DNA of 64,000 nucleotides from JAZTYK01 sp045636925 (GTDB lineage: Bacteria; Bacillota; Clostridia; Oscillospirales; Butyricicoccaceae). A program made the position numbers and the translations under genes. The stretch covers positions 22,897 through 86,896 of the forward strand of contig JAZTYK010000025.1 in NCBI GenBank assembly GCA_045636925.1. The letters run 5' to 3'. The notes beneath the pieces were generated by a model. It was not told the DNA's origin, searched no databases, and saw only the letters and a list, made by a program, of their open reading frames with translations. Shown here in pieces: positions 1-8,722 of this stretch. The first letter of the stretch is position 1. Each line of letters opens with the position of its first letter.

Positions 1-3000
1 CTTGCTTCATCGGGAGCGGATTCCCAGCTCCAGGTGGTGCAGGTAACTGTATAGTCGCCAATGGGCAGATTGTCAAGGGTGACCTCACCGGTACCGGTAA
101 TGACAAAGGTGATGTCTACATAAGACAGCTTGCCCTGACCCTGGACATGGAAGACGAAGTTCTGCGTGCCCGAACCATCAGCGAGCTGATTTTCAATGGT
201 CATGCTGGTGGAAATGGGCGCAAAGAGGGCGTAATACGACAGGCTTTCTACGTTATTGTCCCATGCACCAGGCTTCAGCTTGGTACCTTCGTTGTTCTGC
301 ACATCGGGAGCGCCGAGCGTGCCGGGAGTGTATCGCCAGCTTGCGGGAACCTTTTCAGTGTCACGGCAAGTTGCTGCGGTATACCAACCCGCGAATACAT
401 AGCCGTCACCGGGCATTGCGTTAGCACCTGCCAAACCGGCAGAGGTGGCTGCCTGCTCACCGTTCAAGGAAACTCGTCCAAAATCAATGGCACCGGGTGC
501 TGTACAGACTGCATAATAATTGATCTGTACTTTCTTGAGGGTGTAGTAGAACACCAACTTATTGGGGTTTGTCTCTACTTCGGGCGTGGCCGGATCATCG
601 CCATTGAACACACGAATCTTCACGGACTTGGTACGGGTGTCTTCGCCCTCTGCCGCATCGGGGTCATAGTAGAGGTATGTATAATTCTGTCCCGCAACGT
701 TCAGCACTTTGCTTTCTTCAGCGGTATGGGTGATGACGGTATCGAACTTCGCCGTACTATCGACATTGGTAATCGTCCACAAAGGCGCTGCATTCTCATC
801 AGCACCGTATTCGCGGTATTCGATGATGTAAGCGTACTCGACACGCTTGTAGTAGACCTTAATAGTCAAGCCGTTTTGTGAAACCACACCCTCTGGCGCA
901 CCGCCAACAGTCGTAGCATTTTCAGAACCATCTGCATTGAATGTGATTACCGTGTTCAAGGCCGGCACATGCGTATAGCCGTTGTACTCTCGAATGGGTG
1001 CGGTAATCGTATTGGGCTGACCGTCTACAAGCAAGTCGGCGCTGCCAACGATAGACTCGTACTGATGATAATTGTCCACATTGGAGCTATCATCAGAATC
1101 CTCATTTTCCAGATAGTACTCGAAAGAGTACATGCCGTGTTCGTCATCCTTGATGTAATAGAACACAATAATGTTTTCTTCCAGCACAGGATCAGCTTTA
1201 ACATTGTCACCGTCGGAAACAAATGCCTTGCGCACATAGTAGCTTTGGGGCACATATCCGGGAATCGGCTTGAACTTGATGGTTTTAATTGCCTCTTCGG
1301 TGTACATCGTTTCAGACGGTTCGATAATATCCTCTCGCGTAACATAGTTCACATAACGAATCTGATACCAAACACCCTCGTCATGCACATAGGTGAACTC
1401 AAACTCGTTTTGCGTTTCATCCTCGTCCATCAAAATGGAGTGAGAACTAAGGCTGGGGAAGATATTATTTTGGAACACCGGGTACAATTCTGTTACACCC
1501 TTGGCGGTAAAGGTTTTGGTCTTACCCGCGGTAGAGTAACCGGCGGTCGGATTGGAAATCTGTGTACCAATGGGGAACGTTGTGCCCACAGGCAGCACCG
1601 TCCCTTTGGGGATCACGTCACCGGATTTGTACTCTGTCTCACCAATCTTCAAGATTGCCGACGCGTCCCCGATCTTTTCTGACATTTGGAAAACCATGTC
1701 TGCCGGCAGGGTAAAGGGTGCTGTCAGGCTCACCTGCTCTTCCAATGCATAGGTAACCTTATAGGTTGTTGCGATACCGGACTGCCATTCTGCAAACAGT
1801 ACCAAGTCGCGGGAAATTTCCATAGAGTCGGGGGCAAAACGCTTTTTGTTGTCCTCGTCCATGTAGAACCAGCCGACAAACTGATAACCCTCACGCTCAG
1901 GAATCAGGTCATAGGCTGTTTCCAAAATCTTCCCGTGGGTAACAGAGACCGGCCCATAAAAAGTCGGGTTATCCGCCGCAATATCGGTATACAGTGTGTA
2001 GAATACAACCTCATGGGTCACGGGCTCCCACTTGGCGTACAGGGTGACGTTTTCTGCAGGCATTGTGGTGGCACCCAGATTTTCTATGGTAACCTTGGTG
2101 CTTTCATCAAAGACCGGTGAAATATACCAACCCATAAACTGATAAGCACCTTTTTCAATGCCGGAAGGCTCTTGCAAGCCACCATTCTCCAGTGTAGGAA
2201 GTTCGGTAAGCTTACTGTTTACTTGCGCACCATATGTGATCGACACACTGGGCGGTGCAACACTCATGGAATTGTAGTTGTAGAAGGAAATGGTATAGTC
2301 ATTGCGATCATAGTAAAGAACATTACAGTACGTACACTTTGACCCAGCCGGATTCGGGCAATTGGGGTTGTTTTCAGCTGTGTTTGTATTTGAAAGGTCT
2401 TCGCCATGCTTGTTTACATAATGGTAACCAGGATAGTCAAAAGGTTTGATTGGGGTGCTACCATTGTGTGCCGCTAGGAATGTCACCGAGTGAACAGGTT
2501 CGTAAACACCTGCATCGACAGTTTCGAAATACATATGATATGTATGTGTATTAATTTTTGCAAAGTCCAGAATATCCAATTCTAATCCCCAGAGAGCACT
2601 ATTGCCCCACCAACCAACCATACTCTGTGCCAAATAATGACCTTTTGAAATCTCAGTAGGATTAGACTTTATTAAATCAGCTTCCATATAAGGATACGGA
2701 CCAATTATTTTAGCGTTACTGGAGTTGTGCGTATAATATGGCGTACCTTTTTCCGCAGCCCAACTTCCGCAGTCATAATGACTGCCACTAAGGAGTATAT
2801 CTTCAAGACCAGACCAAGAGCTTTGATAATTCACCGTTGGTAGTGCGTTTGCTACTGGCCATTGATCCTCAATCTTGGCTTGATATTCTGCGGTTAAAGT
2901 AAAGTAATAATAGGTTGATCCGTCAATTACTTCCGAATACTCAGTATAACCTGTCACAGTAGGCTTGCTCTGCATTCTCGACCAAGTCGCTCCCGTAACA

Positions 3001-4850
3001 GTTCCTGCATTTGTGTTGGTTGCAACATAATACCGGGAACCTGTCACCCTTGCATAATAGAACCGAATGGTATAGGTATTTCGACTATAATACACATTGA
3101 TAATGGTAGAGCCGTCACCCTCGACAGTTACGGTCTTTTCTTCCGGATTTTCCGGGTCTATTGGATCTTTTGTGTTCAGATTTTTTGTTCTGGTTGCTTC
3201 TTTATCATAGGTGAAAAAAGGAACTTCGTTAATTACAGTACTTGCTTTATCTTCTTGATAAAATGAAGTAACGCCAGGGTAAATCTTTGCCGCGGTTGCT
3301 CGATTTTCTGCAAGATCTCCTATTTCAGAGGGCGTAAGCACGCTATTGGACATTGCCTCAGCGGTGGCCTGTCCCCAGTAGCTATAGGTGGTGGGTTGAC
3401 CGTCCTTTTGCAGGTCGGCCTTCCAATAGACGATGGTATAGGTAGTCTCTACGATCGCCCACACTGCCTGATAGGCAGTGTTTTCATGGGGCATGGTCAA
3501 AGGCAGAGTTGCACCCACAAAAGAATTGGGATTTGCAACCGCGGGGAAGTTAATCTGGGTTTTGTTACCCGGTGTGATGATAATTTCGCCTTTATTCCAG
3601 CCCATAAACTGATAGCCGGTACGCACGGGTGTAGGCACAGAAATATAGGTGCCGTAGCGCACATACAGGGTATCGGTGCCGTAACCGCCGGCACAGTCGA
3701 ACTCCATCAGGTAATAATCGCGCTCGTAATACACCTCGAATGCCGTACTGCCGTCGGCAGCAATGGCATCGGGCTCGTAATACAAAGAGGTAAAGCCGGG
3801 AAACTCACGCTCGGTATAATCGGGATCCGGCTCGGAGCCGGTGGGGCCTTTCAGATCGGGGATGCCGGCGGCAACGCCCTTATCGTCTAAAACAGAATGA
3901 TCTTCGACATACAGGTCGTCGTAGATATTCTGGAAATAGTAACGCACGGTATACTTAACATCTGCCGGTACATATTTGACGGTATAGGTGATGTCCTGCG
4001 TTACAATGCCCTCGGGAATGGTAACCGAAGAACTGAGAACATCTCCTCCGTCCGTTACCAAATAACGGTCATAACCAACCAGCGTGGGATTCGGCACGAC
4101 AGTCTCGGGCAGATATGAGTTTGGCTCCAGCGTTGCTACATAGGACATAAAGGCAACGGTAGGCTCATCGTATACCAACTTACCTTTATCGTCTTTGACC
4201 AGCTGACCCATGTTATCGCGCAGGAAATCATAGCGCAGATACTCAATGGTAATGGTAACGAACTCATTGCTATCATCTGCAATAGGGGCTGCGCCGCTGC
4301 CGAGGGGAGTCTGGCCGCCGGAGCTGAGGCTGCCGAAGCCGCCGGTTGCACCCAGCAGAGGATCGCCGCTGCCGAGATCGGCCAATTTGACGGTGATGGC
4401 GGGGGTCAAGTAGGCATAGGTATCGGTATAAGCGCGGCAGCGGAGATAAGCGTTGCCCTGCTCATTCAGCACGCTCTTAACCAGAGCTGCGGTGACCGGC
4501 AGCTCTTTGGAGGTGGCATCATAGATATTGACCCACACATTTTCTTTTTCGGGATGCTTGATCTGCCACTGATAGGTGGCTTTGCCCTTCAGACCGTCGG
4601 CAGAGATGATCTTTTTCCCGCCGTACGGCAGATCCATAGAGGTGGCAAAGCTGCCGTCCAGGGTGATCTTGAGGGTATGCTCGTCCACAGGCAGGTCTTC
4701 GGGCGCAACAGCAGTAAGCTCCTGCAGCTGCTGGCTGAAGAAGCGCACCATGGCGGGAGCTCCGCTGAGCAGCATGATGGCTGCAAACAGCAGCGGCAGC
4801 AAGCGGAACAGAATATTCTGTTTTGCGTGTCGAAGTACAGATTGATGCAT
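1..4850 (-). CDS. Giant InlB-repeat surface adhesin (3' end outside window)
   Basis: An open frame of 1616 complete codons runs uninterrupted from ATG at 4850 (site AAAGGA ten bases upstream) off the left edge; I confirmed the frame at several internal methionine codons. Residues about 1-35 form a basic then hydrophobic leader. The body is modular: four copies of a [GA]YxFxGW core near residues 412, 902, 988 and 1483, typical of Listeria-Bacteroides/InlB B repeats, separated by Tyr-rich beta modules resembling MucBP. The last visible part (from about residue 1550, ending in a DNLPIGDYTV-like motif) resembles a Cna-B/Spy0128-type stalk domain. A C-x7-C-x2-C cluster lies at residues 831-842. 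It is the last visible gene of the SipW locus. Role by family: extracellular adhesion or matrix. The sorting signal, if any, is outside the window. The section at roughly 2450-3340 is visibly AT-richer than the rest. Confidence 0.85.
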   Translation of the reverse strand, partial: MHQSVLRHAKQNILFRLLPLLFAAIMLLSGAPAMVRFFSQQLQELTAVAPEDLPVDEHTLKITLDGSFATSMDLPYGGKKIISADGLKGKATYQWQIKHPEKENVWVNIYDATSKELPVTAALVKSVLNEQGNAYLRCRAYTDTYAYLTPAITVKLADLGSGDPLLGATGGFGSLSSGGQTPLGSGAAPIADDSNEFVTITIEYLRYDFLRDNMGQLVKDDKGKLVYDEPTVAFMSYVATLEPNSYLPETVVPNPTLVGYDRYLVTDGGDVLSSSVTIPEGIVTQDITYTVKYVPADVKYTVRYYFQNIYDDLYVEDHSVLDDKGVAAGIPDLKGPTGSEPDPDYTEREFPGFTSLYYEPDAIAADGSTAFEVYYERDYYLMEFDCAGGYGTDTLYVRYGTYISVPTPVRTGYQFMGWNKGEIIITPGNKTQINFPAVANPNSFVGATLPLTMPHENTAYQAVWAIVETTYTIVYWKADLQKDGQPTTYSYWGQATAEAMSNSVLTPSEIGDLAENRATAAKIYPGVTSFYQEDKASTVINEVPFFTYDKEATRTKNLNTKDPIDPENPEEKTVTVEGDGSTIINVYYSRNTYTIRFYYARVTGSRYYVATNTNAGTVTGATWSRMQSKPTVTGYTEYSEVIDGSTYYYFTLTAEYQAKIEDQWPVANALPTVNYQSSWSGLEDILLSGSHYDCGSWAAEKGTPYYTHNSSNAKIIGPYPYMEADLIKSNPTEISKGHYLAQSMVGWWGNSALWGLELDILDFAKINTHTYHMYFETVDAGVYEPVHSVTFLAAHNGSTPIKPFDYPGYHYVNKHGEDLSNTNTAENNPNCPNPAGSKCTYCNVLYYDRNDYTISFYNYNSMSVAPPSVSITYGAQVNSKLTELPTLENGGLQEPSGIEKGAYQFMGWYISPVFDESTKVTIENLGATTMPAENVTLYAKWEPVTHEVVFYTLYTDIAADNPTFYGPVSVTHGKILETAYDLIPEREGYQFVGWFYMDEDNKKRFAPDSMEISRDLVLFAEWQSGIATTYKVTYALEEQVSLTAPFTLPADMVFQMSEKIGDASAILKIGETEYKSGDVIPKGTVLPVGTTFPIGTQISNPTAGYSTAGKTKTFTAKGVTELYPVFQNNIFPSLSSHSILMDEDETQNEFEFTYVHDEGVWYQIRYVNYVTREDIIEPSETMYTEEAIKTIKFKPIPGYVPQSYYVRKAFVSDGDNVKADPVLEENIIVFYYIKDDEHGMYSFEYYLENEDSDDSSNVDNYHQYESIVGSADLLVDGQPNTITAPIREYNGYTHVPALNTVITFNADGSENATTVGGAPEGVVSQNGLTIKVYYKRVEYAYIIEYREYGADENAAPLWTITNVDSTAKFDTVITHTAEESKVLNVAGQNYTYLYYDPDAAEGEDTRTKSVKIRVFNGDDPATPEVETNPNKLVFYYTLKKVQINYYAVCTAPGAIDFGRVSLNGEQAATSAGLAGANAMPGDGYVFAGWYTAATCRDTEKVPASWRYTPGTLGAPDVQNNEGTKLKPGAWDNNVESLSYYALFAPISTSMTIENQLADGSGTQNFVFHVQGQGKLSYVDITFVITGTGEVTLDNLPIGDYTVTCTTWSWESAPDEA

Positions 4851-4889
4851 AGTGCGGTGTCCTTTCTGCGGGGAGAGCGGAAAAATCGG

Positions 4890-5483
4890 TTAGGGTGCGA
4901 CCTGCTCCATAGAGACAAGCCAGCCAAGGCTCAAATGACCGCTGGCCAGATGACTGACATACATGGTGTTGTCACTCAAAACAGAGATGTCGACATTGGC
5001 AATGACCTCTGCCGCGGTGCCGCCGGGGGCGTAGATGTATTTGGTATCCGAAACCCATTTCCAGTGATCGGCCAAGGTGTAGGTGACAGTGCCGTAGGCC
5101 AGGGTGCATGTGATGGTTCGATTACCCTCGCCCGAAGGAGTGCCACCGACTGCATTGAAATATACATACGCCGGGATCGAGGATTTGTCTACCACTGCCA
5201 CCCATGCGTTACGGGGAATGTCCACACCGGGCATCATGGTGTAATTGTCATTGTACGTGCCGTCGGGAAGCGTCACATCGTTCAGCATATAAGTGCCGTT
5301 GGACTGTTTGACTGCCTGTTTCTCACGAATAAGAACATCACCCAGTTCGGCCTGAAATGTGATATTTCCGTTGAGGGTGGTGTCTTTTACGTATTTCGCC
5401 CAGACATCCTTGACTGTGCCGCCGAAAATCAGCAGGGCGCAGACAGACAGGATCAGGATACGCAGTTTGCTTTGTTTCATCAT
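4890..5483 (-). CDS. SipW-dependent-like secreted protein
   Basis: 197 residues. The N-terminus is basic, then hydrophobic (about residues 8-24), then DVWAKYVKD at 26-34, which matches the position and shape of the GTYAKYVS processing motif in the TasA-like protein of the same locus, though it is more diverged. The mature part is beta-rich and contains PGVDIPRNAWVAVVD followed by AYVYF, close to the 'PG...N.G..PAYV' pattern of camelysin/TasA-type proteins. It lies 15 bases after the upstream gene and 39 bases before the giant adhesin, so the three are probably one transcript. The start is the first of two adjacent ATG codons, behind AAGGGGGTG. A minor fibre or tip component is possible; that is inference. 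Confidence 0.7.
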   Translation of the reverse strand: MMKQSKLRILILSVCALLIFGGTVKDVWAKYVKDTTLNGNITFQAELGDVLIREKQAVKQSNGTYMLNDVTLPDGTYNDNYTMMPGVDIPRNAWVAVVDKSSIPAYVYFNAVGGTPSGEGNRTITCTLAYGTVTYTLADHWKWVSDTKYIYAPGGTAAEVIANVDISVLSDNTMYVSHLASGHLSLGWLVSMEQVAP

Positions 5484-5498
5484 ACGCTGCGCACCCCC

Positions 5499-6026
5499 TT
5501 AGTCGACCTGTTCCACACGGACCGTGACGGAGAACGTGGCATCGATGGTTTTAGAGGTATCAACGGAATCGCCGCCCACAAACTCAAGCCAATTCACAAC
5601 GAAGCTTAAAGTCGCAGCCGCTGAGGTATTACCAGCCTCCAATGTGCCGCTGGCGGGCGTTACAACGGCGGATACGCCTTTTAATTCCGGCTCCCCTGCT
5701 TTTTCCTTTACGGTTGCCACGATATCATACGTCACCGCAACTTCGGATCTGTTCTCGATGGTGATGGCATAGGTATCATTCTTGGAACCAACTGCCACGC
5801 AGGAAACCTGGAGATCTTCGGCAGGCACGCCCACCACGTTGATGTCGAACTTGGCAACTCTTGCCTCGTCCTCGGCGAAGCCGCCGGAGGTATAGCGGGC
5901 GTACAGGCCGCCCATGAGATGTACGGAAAACAGCACCAGACACAGCAGCACACCGGCTGCGCGCATCATGATGCTGCCCATGTTCAAGGGCATGGAGGCG
6001 CTTGCTTTTCTATTCTTCTGTGTCAT
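5499..6026 (-). CDS. SipW-dependent TasA/camelysin-like secreted protein
   Basis: 175 residues, start behind AAGGAGG. A long leader ends in GLYARYTS at residues 40-47, a good match to the SipW-cognate signal peptide motif G[TL]YAxY. It is followed by EARVAKFDINV at 54-64, and the TasA-like protein upstream in the locus has the same ARVAK element after its motif. The mature domain alternates beta strands with small linkers (for example YAITIENRSEVAVTYDI), as in camelysin/TasA-type matrix proteins. It sits directly after a SipW-type peptidase gene with a 29-base gap, the usual pairing of enzyme and substrate. Predicted to be exported, cleaved by a SipW peptidase and assembled at the surface. 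No metalloprotease motif is visible, so enzymatic camelysin activity should not be assumed. Confidence 0.75.
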   Translation of the reverse strand: MTQKNRKASASMPLNMGSIMMRAAGVLLCLVLFSVHLMGGLYARYTSGGFAEDEARVAKFDINVVGVPAEDLQVSCVAVGSKNDTYAITIENRSEVAVTYDIVATVKEKAGEPELKGVSAVVTPASGTLEAGNTSAAATLSFVVNWLEFVGGDSVDTSKTIDATFSVTVRVEQVD

Positions 6027-6055
6027 GGCAATTGCCTCCTTCCCTGCTTGTTTTC

Positions 6056-6619
6056 TTACTTTTGTTCTTCTTGGTCCGCTTTCAGCCGGCGGATCTCGGC
6101 CTTGATGTCTTCCAGCTTATCCTGATCCTGCTGCTTTTCTTTGCGGTAGGACTGTTCCAGCAGGAAGAATGCCGCCACGGCCAATCCGATGATCACCACC
6201 GGAGTCTTCAGCAGCTTGACGACTATACCCAGACCGGGGATGTGCCCCACCACCTTGCCCTTGATGAACTCGGCACGGATGGGGGTGTCGGCGGTGTTAT
6301 TGGCATCGCCCTGGGTGGTTACATTCTCGCCGTCTGTTTCGATGATGCGGTGCACCACCAAACTGCCGCCGCTTTGATACACCACGATATCCCGCAGCGC
6401 GTAATCCCCCTGCTGCTGCACGATAATCACATCGTTGGCGCTTAAGGCAGGCTCCATGCTGCCGGTCAAGACCACTGCCACACCAAAGCCAAAGGGCATG
6501 GGCAAGGCATTGCCCGCCACATTCTGCGCGTTCCACAGGTAAATGTTGATGCCCAGCAGCAGGCTCAGTAGCACCAGTACAACGGTGCGCAGGATCCCCT
6601 TGAGGCGCTTGTTATTCAT
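6056..6619 (-). CDS. sipW: SipW-type signal peptidase I (second copy)
   Basis: 187 residues. An N-terminal membrane segment (about 11-30) precedes the catalytic core: LTGSMEPAL places the nucleophile Ser at residue 54, LVVHRII gives a His at 90, and TQGDANN follows at 102-108. A His in the position where bacterial Lep enzymes have Lys is the mark of the ER/archaeal-type SipW signal peptidases. A second membrane segment at about 138-154 is followed by a charged, probably coiled-coil tail. The start overlaps the stop of the IPDTG protein gene by 8 bases (ATGAATAA), so translation is probably coupled. Its likely substrates are the two small secreted proteins immediately downstream. This is a paralogue, not a copy, of the enzyme at 8723-9385. 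Confidence 0.88.
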   Translation of the reverse strand: MNNKRLKGILRTVVLVLLSLLLGINIYLWNAQNVAGNALPMPFGFGVAVVLTGSMEPALSANDVIIVQQQGDYALRDIVVYQSGGSLVVHRIIETDGENVTTQGDANNTADTPIRAEFIKGKVVGHIPGLGIVVKLLKTPVVIIGLAVAAFFLLEQSYRKEKQQDQDKLEDIKAEIRRLKADQEEQK

Positions 6620-7505
6620 GCTTGTCGTCCTCGTCGTCCTTCTTCTTGCGAGGCCACAGAAGGAGCAGCAGGAATGCCGCCAGCGAAGACAGCATCATGG
6701 CTGTCATCACATACAGCTGGCTGCGGTCGCCGGTATCGGGAATGCCGCCCTCGCTGCCGCTTTCGGCAACGGTCTTGATGACGATGTTCAGGGCTGCGTC
6801 TACATCTACCTTCAGGTCGCCCAGGGCGGTATCCACGGCATCGTCTCCCTCAAAGGGCCATTCCCACTCCAGGGTAAAGGGAGCGATATAGCCGGAGGAG
6901 ATAGAGTCGGTGACGCTGACGCTGTTCAGCTCCATGATGTCTGCCATGCCGGTTTCATCACCCAGCACATAATTGCCCTTGTGATCCAGCAGGCGCACAT
7001 TCAGCGGAATCGTGTTGATGCCCATGGTAAAGTAAGCTTCCATGGTCATGGTATAATCCAGGGCGATCTTGGCGGTATTCTGCAGCGTAAAGGTATAGGT
7101 ATTCTTGGTGCCGGGTGCCACCAGCTTGTCGCCGTTCTGGCTGCTGACGGTGACCTCACCGCTTTCGTTTTCATATTCCATATGGAACAGCTCAAGATCG
7201 CTCATGCCGATCCAGATGGGGCTGCCGCTTTGGGTATTGTCCATGGTGGATGCCATGGGGGTGACTGCCATGGTAACATTGCCGTCGCCGGGCTGCACGT
7301 TGCCGTTTTCGTCACGGAAGCCGGTTTGCACCTTGGTGATGCCGGAGGTGACGGTCAGGGGGATATACTGGGCCTTGCTTGCGGGGGTATACGCCACCAG
7401 ACGGCTGAAGAGCATGGCACCGGAAAGGAGCACGCACAAGGCCAGCATCACGGCCGGGGCCAGAATGCTTTTATGCTTTTTTCGCAGGGATGCATACTGT
7501 TTCAT
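6612..7505 (-). CDS. Exported wall-anchored protein with IPDTG sorting-like motif
   Basis: 297 residues from ATG 7505, with AAAGGAG nine bases upstream; an in-frame extension further upstream lacks this and crosses the intergenic stem-loops. It has a basic start, a hydrophobic leader at about 14-38, and a beta-rich extracellular part with APGTKNTYTFTLQN, like the camelysin-type proteins next to it. The C-terminus carries the triad of a sortase substrate: IPDTG, a hydrophobic segment of about 20 residues, then an RKKK-containing charged tail. It is probably linked to the cell wall and could be the anchor of a fibre made of the small secreted proteins. No sortase gene lies in the window. The start codon of the downstream signal peptidase gene overlaps its stop. 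Confidence 0.72.
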   Translation of the reverse strand: MKQYASLRKKHKSILAPAVMLALCVLLSGAMLFSRLVAYTPASKAQYIPLTVTSGITKVQTGFRDENGNVQPGDGNVTMAVTPMASTMDNTQSGSPIWIGMSDLELFHMEYENESGEVTVSSQNGDKLVAPGTKNTYTFTLQNTAKIALDYTMTMEAYFTMGINTIPLNVRLLDHKGNYVLGDETGMADIMELNSVSVTDSISSGYIAPFTLEWEWPFEGDDAVDTALGDLKVDVDAALNIVIKTVAESGSEGGIPDTGDRSQLYVMTAMMLSSLAAFLLLLLWPRKKKDDEDDKHE

Positions 7506-7889
7506 GCTTTGCGGCTCCTTTCTTGTGGGATAAAGTGGTGTCTGCGACGCATTCCATAAGGCAGGGCGTCTGCGTGCCCTGCACCCATGCGTGATTTTTG
7601 AGCGCCAAAAGTCACCAAAATCGCCGGGGAAACGCTGTGGTAACGTTGCGGAGGTTTCCCCGGACCCCTCCGCCGCTATGTCTGACGGTAACATGGCAAC
7701 TTTGCAGCGCCATCTGTACCTGCGCAATGGCGGAAGGTTCAGCTCTTTTGCTTTGGCAGAGACCGAAAAACCGGTTCGGTGTTTGACAAAGGAAAAGAGA
7801 GGCACCCGGCCCAGCCACGTAAAGGCCGGGTGCCGTATTCTTTTTAGGGTTCAATCAGATCAATTGCTGAGAGAATGGATCAGCAGCAA
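7506..7889. repeat. Stem-loop-rich intergenic stretch, possible dispersed repeat
   Basis: This 384-base gap between two genes of the surface locus holds no convincing gene. It contains three inverted repeats: 7561-7582 (GCAGGGC...GCCCTGC), 7624-7663 (a perfect 10-base stem, CCGGGGAAAC/GTTTCCCCGG) and 7801-7834 (a perfect 11-base stem). Short open frames exist on both strands but lack ribosome sites. The arrangement of a conserved-looking GC-rich block with internal inverted repeats is what dispersed intergenic elements of this bacterial group look like; I cannot confirm copies elsewhere from one window. Confidence 0.4.
7789..7834 (-). terminator. Terminator or attenuator hairpin after the TasA-like gene
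   Basis: On the minus strand GGCACCCGGCC pairs perfectly with GGCCGGGTGCC around a 12-base loop and is followed by TCTCTTTTCC. It lies about 55 bases after the stop of the TasA-like gene. The T-tract is interrupted, so partial termination, which would raise the first substrate over the downstream genes, is more likely than a full stop. Confidence 0.6.
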
Positions 7890-8549
7890 TTAGTCGATCT
7901 GAGTGACGAAACACTCAACAGAAACAGTGATGCCAGGATCGTTGGCATCATCAGCATCAGCAATCAGATCGCCCAGCTGAGTATCCTTGCCATCGGTCTG
8001 ATCGATGCCATCGCCATTGTATGCCCAAGACCAAGAAACATTCAGCACGCTTGCGCTAATGGTTTCTTCGGTGCTATAGGAAGCGTAAACAGCATCAATA
8101 GCGGCCTTAACATCTGCTGCAAAATCAGCAGCATCAGAACTCTCCCAACCTTTAACCTCAGTACCGTTTACGGTAACAACCAGAGGACAGTAATATACAC
8201 TGTCAGCAGCCCAAGTGCCATTCATGGTTACAGTTGCAACAAAAGTAACCTTAACGTCAACCTCGGGATCACCAGCAACAGTAAAGTCCACCAAGCTGCC
8301 GCCAGTACCGGGAGCAACAACATCGGTAGCAGCCTCAACAGTAACCGAACCGGTTTCGTCGTAAGAATTCGCGAACAGAGAACCGTCACCGTCAGCAGTA
8401 ACTGTCACACCCCACTTGGCAACACGAGCAGTGTCATCAGCAGTTGCAGAGCTTACGTACTTAGCATAGGTTCCGCTGATGGCGCTGGTGGAAACCAGAA
8501 CGGCAATGAGCAGGAAGGATGCCAGACGCATCATTTTGTTTTTCTTCAT
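7890..8549 (-). CDS. TasA/camelysin-like SipW-dependent matrix protein
   Basis: 219 residues from ATG 8549, chosen because AAAGGAG lies nine bases upstream; a longer in-frame start has none. The leader is MKKNKMM, then a hydrophobic run ending in SGTYAKYVSS (GTYAKY at 26-31), the textbook SipW-cognate motif, then ARVAKW at 41-46. The mature protein is small, acidic and beta-rich with very few Lys and many Ala/Thr/Val/Asp, the profile of TasA-like fibre subunits. It follows directly after a SipW-type peptidase gene and is itself followed by a strong hairpin, so it may be the most abundant product of the locus. Function by family: secreted structural subunit. No catalytic zinc motif is seen. 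Confidence 0.78.
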   Translation of the reverse strand: MKKNKMMRLASFLLIAVLVSTSAISGTYAKYVSSATADDTARVAKWGVTVTADGDGSLFANSYDETGSVTVEAATDVVAPGTGGSLVDFTVAGDPEVDVKVTFVATVTMNGTWAADSVYYCPLVVTVNGTEVKGWESSDAADFAADVKAAIDAVYASYSTEETISASVLNVSWSWAYNGDGIDQTDGKDTQLGDLIADADDANDPGITVSVECFVTQID

Positions 8550-8722
8550 GTGTTTTTTCTCCTTTCTTTTATGGGTCTTCGGATTTCCCCCGTCGGGGAA
8601 AGTAGGTATACCGGGCATCTCTGCCCATTCGCGGAGAATGCCGCGGCATGATCTATATCTCTCCCCGGCGTGGCTTCCGGAGGTAGGGATACAACAAAAT
8701 TAAGTAAGGGGTTTGCAGGGGC

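Noticed and set aside
147..4118. Several plus-strand open frames of 70-350 codons opposite the giant adhesin (for example 147-881, 969-1682, 4554-5609)
   Set aside because: They are antisense shadows of one continuous minus-strand gene, with no ribosome sites and low-complexity translations.
7591..7893. Short overlapping frames on both strands in the stem-loop region
   Set aside because: No ribosome sites, several frames of similar length overlap, and perfect inverted repeats run through them.
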